DNA of 64,000 nucleotides from Limnomonas spitsbergensis (Eukaryota > Chlorophyta > Chlorophyceae > Chlamydomonadales), in NCBI GenBank assembly GCA_037349105.1, contig JAYJMM010000124.1, positions 7,920,001 through 7,984,000 on the forward strand, written 5' to 3'. Position numbers and translations under genes: made by a program. Shown in pieces: positions 59,402 to 64,000 of this stretch; position 1 is the first letter of the stretch; every line of letters starts with the position of its first letter. A model generated the notes under the pieces. That model was not told the origin of the DNA, made no database searches, and saw only the letters and a program-made list of their open reading frames with translations.

Positions 59402-62400
59402 ATGGCCCTGTTGGTCCGCTCCTTGGTGGGCATGTGGACAGCCAAGCCGGCCTGCGTGGGCCCACTGGTGGTCGCCATACGATCAGCACCCCAAGGAGAC
59501 AAAGCTTCCAGGGAGGTCGAGCGGATCCGGGAAGCATGGAGAACCCCAGTGGAGGAGCCGACCTGTGAGGTATCCTTGCTAACCCTGTGGATCAGGGTGG
59601 TCCAAAGGGAGGTGGGCAAGCCGACTTCAGATGAGAGGGCAGCAATCACCGGCCTGAAATTCGGGGTCAAGACCACCTTGGACCCAGGCGTCAAGCCAGA
59701 GGAGACAGTGGAGGCATTCGCCTTCCGAGTCATGTCTACAGCAGAGCTGTTGCAAATCTCCAGAGACGCAGTGGACCACTTCGGCAGGAGGCATTCGGTA
59801 GCCCACATGTTCTACGAAGGGCTGCCAGGGGCAGTCAGAGTGAAGCTGACAGCGTTCATCATGACCGTACCAGGATACCTGCACATGACAGACGAGGCCC
59901 AGGTAGAGGTCCTGACGCAGCAGGTACTGCTGTGGGAGAGGTTCGCCCTGGAATTGGGGGACCTGGCTGCCATGGACTCCAGGCAAGGACCAGGAGACCA
60001 TCAGCAGAGGAGCCAGGGGGAGCAACAGGCGGGGCGCGGCAGGCGAGATCGGCCCAGCCAGTGGGAAGCCAGGCCCAGAGGGGATGGACCAGGAGTTGCG
60101 CCATACCAGAACAGCAGCCAGCCTGCCAGGCAGGAAGGCAGAGCCAAGGGCGTCACGTGGGCCGACCAAGCCACAGCCTTGACAACCAGCACCCACAGCG
60201 CCGGGGGCGCCCCCAAAGCCTGCTTCCAATGCGGCAGCCTGGACCACCTGGCAAGGGACTGCAGGACTCCCAGGGCTAGAGACGAACGCCGCCCTGCCCC
60301 CCTGGCCACTGACATCACCACGGGGCAGGCACGGCCGCCTCAACAGCAGTACCCACCGCCCCCAAGACCGCAGGGGCCACCCGTGAACAGGACCTACGAC
60401 AGGAACCAAGGAGGCAGGCCGGCCCAGAGGCAGCCGCAGGGGCAGGCGGGGCATGGCCAGCAGTCCGCTCATCTGTCTCACCTTTCTGGCCCCTCCGAGC
60501 TCGCTGAGCCGGATGGGTGGCACCAAACGGTGGCCGAAATGCTCAGCGAGTCCGTAGCCCTCCTGACGCAGGTTGGGCTGGCACCCAAGCCTGGAGAGTA
60601 CAAGCAGGCAGCCCACAACGCCAGGCCACGGTCCTTTAGACCCTCCTCTAGCAGTGAGGAGGAGGAGGAGCCGTTGGCTGTTGAACACCCTTCCAGGAAG
60701 GGAGAGAAAAGGCTTGCTCTTAGGCGACTAGCTGACGGACTGTGCGATGTCCGTGCGCAGGTGGGCTACATCAACGAACGACTTACAGCGCTGGCGCACA
60801 CCACCATGCCCATGGGAGTCACGCCGGTCCGTGGTGAGCCGGGCTGGATAGGTCAGGGTCGTAAGATCACCATCAGCCCGAGGCTACAATACTTCACAAA
60901 CGACAGGCGAGATTACAGCCAGTGCGTAGGCCTCATGGTGAAAGGGAAGGTGCTGGTGGCCCAGAAGGCACTAATGGACACGGCATGTTCATGCCATGTC
61001 ATCACCGTCAACATAGCAGAACAGCTGGTAGCCATGGGGGCCAAGCTGATGAGGACGGATGAAAAGATCAGGACAACCGATAATGCAGGAGCAGACCTGT
61101 ACGGGATTCTGTTCATCTACGTCGTGTACGGGTATGGAAGCCCGAATGCGATCGTGGAGAAAGCAGCGGTCAGGGTGGTCAAGACGCCCCCTGACGCGTA
61201 TGAGCACCTGGTAGGGAACCCCGAATTCCTCAAGTATGGGGGAGTCCTAGAAGCCGCAGGGCGCCTCACCCTGTTCCCTCAAGGGGGAGCCGAAGGGCTC
61301 ACCCTGCCGCTAGAACTGATATCACCAGCAGGATCCCACCAGGCGGCCGCGGCAACCTGGGCAGGCTTGGACGACCCCGCCTGGGTGCCTGAGGAGTGGC
61401 CGGCAGATTGGGGCGAGATGAACCCAGACTTAACCCCACAATGTGCCATGGTGACAGGTACAGGAGGCGGCCCTGCGACGCAAACTACAGTCGCCGCAAA
61501 CCGTGTCACCCGTCTGCCCGCGGCAGAAGCACCTGCGGCAGCACCAGAAGGGGCCAAGCCGGCCAAGGCCAAAGGGGCCCGTGGCGCAGGTACTGAGGCA
61601 GCGCGCCAGCAAGCAGGGCAAAAAGGAACCAACCCTGCTGCAGCGCCAGAGGCAGACCCAGTAGCCCGTACCCAGGCTCACGCAGCGCCGGCGGATCCGG
61701 ACGGTACCAGGGGTACCGGGAGCCGGCCCGTCAGCGGAGACAAGGGCGGCAAAGCCGGGGGCCCCTCGGTAGCAGCGCGGGACAAGGACGGCAAAGCCGT
61801 GGACCCTCCCGTAGCAGCGCGGGACAAGGCGAGGCTGGCCATGGAGCAGGAGCACACCGTCCGACAGGAGGTCAGGAATGCCCTGCGCAACAGGGACGGC
61901 CCCTGCGCGTATTGCGACATGCGCAGATCGCATACGGACCAGGAATGCGAGCGGCGGCTAGGGGAGCTCCTGGAGAACGAGCCGGGCCGGGGAGTCGACA
62001 CGTACAGCAGAGGCAGCTGCCAGCCAGGCTCTCCGGCTGCGCACACTCAGGACTCCAGCCACAGCGATGAAGGAACCACTGATTCAGAGTCTGAGCTGCA
62101 GGCAGACAGAAACGCTCCCAGGGCAGACGTCGTCAGCAGCCTGGAGGCCCAGGTCCAGGCCCTGAACAGGGCCATCCGGGTCGCAGCCAGGCAGAGAATC
62201 GCCAGCAGGGAGGCAGACATCTATTCCTTCAAAATGGAGCAGGCCCGGGCAATGGCGGACGGCGCTTCAGACAGGGAGATGGCACGGTGGAAGGGCGAAT
62301 GCGCCAAGTGGATCATAGAGGTGAATGATCTCAAAAGGAGGTACAAGGAGGAGTACAAGGGCACAGAGGCAGCCCCTGAGCCGGGGCCCCAGCGCCCCTG

Positions 62401-64000
62401 TGAAGCCCAGCAGGAGGCATGCAGCGGGGCCAGGGAGGCCAGGCAGCAGCAGCCTGCGGCAGACACAACTGTCGAGCCCCAGCAGCAGGGCGCGGCACCA
62501 AGCAAGGAAGCCAGGGGAGGAGGACAGGACGGCCAAGAAGGAACGCCCAGGGGTAAGCCCACTGAGGTGCAGAAGGTCCTGAGTGAGCTCGACGACCCTG
62601 GCCTAGGGGACTACCCGGAGGACATGTTGCAGTCTCTACGGGACAATAGAGCCCAGCCCAAGCAGGGCAATCACCCCAAAGCAAGGGCCAGCCGCACCCC
62701 CTCTCCACGGGCAAGGGGGTCAGGCAGCGGCCCAAGCCGCAACCCCGACGGCGGCAGGGCGCCCAGGAGCGCCAGCGCCGCAGAGCGTCAGCCAAGGGAA
62801 AGGAGCCCACGGCGCAGTAGCCACAGCAGGGAGCGGCGGGCTCCAAGCACCGAACAGCACCAGGACGGGCGCTGGCCGGGGGAACCGACAGAGAGGAGGA
62901 GCGGCGCACAACAGCCTCGGGCGAGGTCACCAAACAGAAGGCCACCTCCACCCCCGCAGGGCACCAGCGGTGGCAACCAGCGGCCCAGGGGCAGGGAGGC
63001 CCTCAGCCCAGACGGCGGGGGCAGGAACAGAAGAACTCGCAGCCGCAGTCCCGTTACCCCAGGGAACCCACCCAACCACGGCAGCAGAGAACCCGAGGGC
63101 GGGAGCGGCAGGCGCCGGGAAGGGGAGGCGCCACGCAGCCCCCGCGGCGAGCGTTGGCCGCAGGGAAGAGCCAGAAGCCCCATTAGGCAAAGCCAGGCCC
63201 ACAGCCCCGGAAGGCGTTCGACAGCCGAGGAGCCAGGGGAGAGCAGGATAATCAGGTGGGCGCCGCTGGAAGACTCTGCCCGGGGCAGGACCGGCAGAGC
63301 ACTCCCTAAGGAAGCATGCTACAAGTGCGGAGGTAGCGGCCACCTCGCATTCGAATGCAACCAGACGCAGGCCCAGCCTTGGAGGACCAGCGGCGGGGGC
63401 GAAGGCCAAGCACCAGCCCAGGACAACCCGGGACACAGTCGCTTCAGGCAGGAGGAGCCCCCCAGCGGCAGCCAGCAGCGCGAACGCCTCCGCGACCTGT
63501 TCGAGGCAGCCAAGGACGAGCCATTCGAGGTATGGGCAGCCAGGCAGGCAGGCGCCCCGCCCGCCAACTTCCTGCCAGGACCACCGGAGGGACCCAGGTG
63601 GGCGGGCAAAGGTGCCCATGGGTGCTTCGCCACCATCCCCAGGGGGCACGACCCAGGGTTCAACGAACCAGACACCTGGTTTGAACAGGAGTGGGATGAC
63701 GCGTACCTAGACGGGCAGGAAGAGCAGGCAAGGCAGCCATTGGGCCTTCATGAAGGACGTGAGCCTGAGCCAGGGTTGGACCCAGAGGGGATAGCCACGG
63801 AGGCACGGAACGGAGAGGTGCCCCAGCAAATCCATCATTGGCGGGTGGCCGTGGAAGCAATTGCCACCAATGGCCTCTTGACCATGCCCGCAGACGCCCC
63901 TAAGAGCACAGCCCATGCCCTAGAACTCCTGGACTACCTGCGACGCATGGGAGCACCAGCCCCTCAAGAGGGGTGGCTCGCCTTGCTCGCAAATTTCCTA
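59402..64000 (+). CDS. Retroelement Gag/protease-like polyprotein, open at window edge
   Basis: One frame is open from 59285 to the last base (about 1,570 codons) without a stop; the first ATG in frame is at 59402. Residues 1-200 look like a Gag capsid region (LPGAVRVKLTAFIMTVPGYL). A CCHC zinc knuckle, CFQCGSLDHLARDC, starts at about residue 274. A retropepsin-like motif, ALMDTACSCHVITVNIAEQL, has its aspartate at about residue 526. A second knuckle-like motif (CAYCDMRRSHTDQEC, about residue 835) has one extra residue lacking before the histidine. A third canonical knuckle, CYKCGGSGHLAFEC, starts at about residue 1306, after an Arg/Ser/Pro-rich low-complexity stretch. Reverse transcriptase and integrase are not seen and may lie to the right. 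G+C content and codon use are far richer than in neighbouring genes and no intron is present. A Ty3- or DIRS-like class is possible; I cannot choose. Confidence 0.75.
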   Translation, partial: MALLVRSLVGMWTAKPACVGPLVVAIRSAPQGDKASREVERIREAWRTPVEEPTCEVSLLTLWIRVVQREVGKPTSDERAAITGLKFGVKTTLDPGVKPEETVEAFAFRVMSTAELLQISRDAVDHFGRRHSVAHMFYEGLPGAVRVKLTAFIMTVPGYLHMTDEAQVEVLTQQVLLWERFALELGDLAAMDSRQGPGDHQQRSQGEQQAGRGRRDRPSQWEARPRGDGPGVAPYQNSSQPARQEGRAKGVTWADQATALTTSTHSAGGAPKACFQCGSLDHLARDCRTPRARDERRPAPLATDITTGQARPPQQQYPPPPRPQGPPVNRTYDRNQGGRPAQRQPQGQAGHGQQSAHLSHLSGPSELAEPDGWHQTVAEMLSESVALLTQVGLAPKPGEYKQAAHNARPRSFRPSSSSEEEEEPLAVEHPSRKGEKRLALRRLADGLCDVRAQVGYINERLTALAHTTMPMGVTPVRGEPGWIGQGRKITISPRLQYFTNDRRDYSQCVGLMVKGKVLVAQKALMDTACSCHVITVNIAEQLVAMGAKLMRTDEKIRTTDNAGADLYGILFIYVVYGYGSPNAIVEKAAVRVVKTPPDAYEHLVGNPEFLKYGGVLEAAGRLTLFPQGGAEGLTLPLELISPAGSHQAAAATWAGLDDPAWVPEEWPADWGEMNPDLTPQCAMVTGTGGGPATQTTVAANRVTRLPAAEAPAAAPEGAKPAKAKGARGAGTEAARQQAGQKGTNPAAAPEADPVARTQAHAAPADPDGTRGTGSRPVSGDKGGKAGGPSVAARDKDGKAVDPPVAARDKARLAMEQEHTVRQEVRNALRNRDGPCAYCDMRRSHTDQECERRLGELLENEPGRGVDTYSRGSCQPGSPAAHTQDSSHSDEGTTDSESELQADRNAPRADVVSSLEAQVQALNRAIRVAARQRIASREADIYSFKMEQARAMADGASDREMARWKGECAKWIIEVNDLKRRYKEEYKGTEAAPEPGPQRPCEAQQEACSGAREARQQQPAADTTVEPQQQGAAPSKEARGGGQDGQEGTPRGKPTEVQKVLSELDDPGLGDYPEDMLQSLRDNRAQPKQGNHPKARASRTPSPRARGSGSGPSRNPDGGRAPRSASAAERQPRERSPRRSSHSRERRAPSTEQHQDGRWPGEPTERRSGAQQPRARSPNRRPPPPPQGTSGGNQRPRGREALSPDGGGRNRRTRSRSPVTPGNPPNHGSREPEGGSGRRREGEAPRSPRGERWPQGRARSPIRQSQAHSPGRRSTAEEPGESRIIRWAPLEDSARGRTGRALPKEACYKCGGSGHLAFECNQTQAQPWRTSGGGEGQAPAQDNPGHSRFRQEEPPSGSQQRERLRDLFEAAKDEPFEVWAARQAGAPPANFLPGPPEGPRWAGKGAHGCFATIPRGHDPGFNEPDTWFEQEWDDAYLDGQEEQARQPLGLHEGREPEPGLDPEGIATEARNGEVPQQIHHWRVAVEAIATNGLLTMPADAPKSTAHALELLDYLRRMGAPAPQEGWLALLANFL

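Noticed and set aside
59627..60688. 353-codon open frame on the - strand
   Set aside because: It is antisense to the retroelement frame. Its openness comes from GC-rich codon bias; the + frame carries zinc-knuckle and protease motifs.
61430..63649. Several 100-240-codon - strand frames
   Set aside because: Same cause: shadows of the GC-rich + strand retroelement frame, with no recognisable domains.

Overview
This window is nuclear DNA of a eukaryote, most likely a green alga. The genes are rich in introns: up to 20 coding exons, some only 17-29 nt. Introns are mostly GT-AG, with a few apparent GC-AG. The gene content fits the green lineage: a PEP carboxylase of the bacterial-type clade, a plant-like RAD54, a two-CXC TCX/LIN54 protein, two P4H-type prolyl hydroxylases (one with a ShKT tail) and a protein with a bipartite plastid/thylakoid-type leader. 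A prasinophyte is my guess; no marker here fixes the species. Gene models were built by hand: I joined exons where splice sites, reading phase and family similarity agreed, so exon edges are predictions.

Layout. 1-4579 (-): 5' third of PEP carboxylase, running off the left edge; a 38-bp satellite of about 27 copies lies in its last visible intron. 6241-8847 (-): SET-domain protein with a long 10/11-residue repeat coiled coil. 10355-15467 (+): REB1/TTF1-like multi-Myb protein. 17985-23488 (-): very large RS-rich/Pro-Ala-rich protein with a 30-bp coding minisatellite. 23953-27343 (+): pyridoxal kinase, divergent from the previous gene. 28308-30468 (-): prolyl 4-hydroxylase 1. 31285-35795 (-): FIST-domain protein. 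36601-38585 (-): prolyl 4-hydroxylase 2 with ShKT domain. 39884-41243 (-): predicted thylakoid protein of unknown function. 41889-53399 (-): complete 20-exon RAD54. 53971-57378 (+): TCX/LIN54-like CXC protein, divergent from RAD54. From 59285 to the right edge (+) one uninterrupted GC-rich reading frame of about 1,570 codons encodes a Gag/protease-like retroelement polyprotein with three zinc knuckles, preceded by a hairpin-rich leader.

The genes are single transcription units, not an operon or one pathway. The two prolyl hydroxylases are tandem paralogues separated by the FIST gene. Two head-to-head pairs (RS-rich/PDXK and RAD54/TCX) share short intergenic regions. Between genes and in introns lies a dispersed non-coding repeat of about 80-160 bp in at least eight copies.

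The most unusual patterns are (i) minisatellites and duplications inside introns that copy a neighbouring exon edge together with its splice site (PDXK exon 5; RAD54 exons 10 and 14), (ii) the very long retroelement frame with a protease motif between zinc knuckles, and (iii) repeated GC-AG introns.
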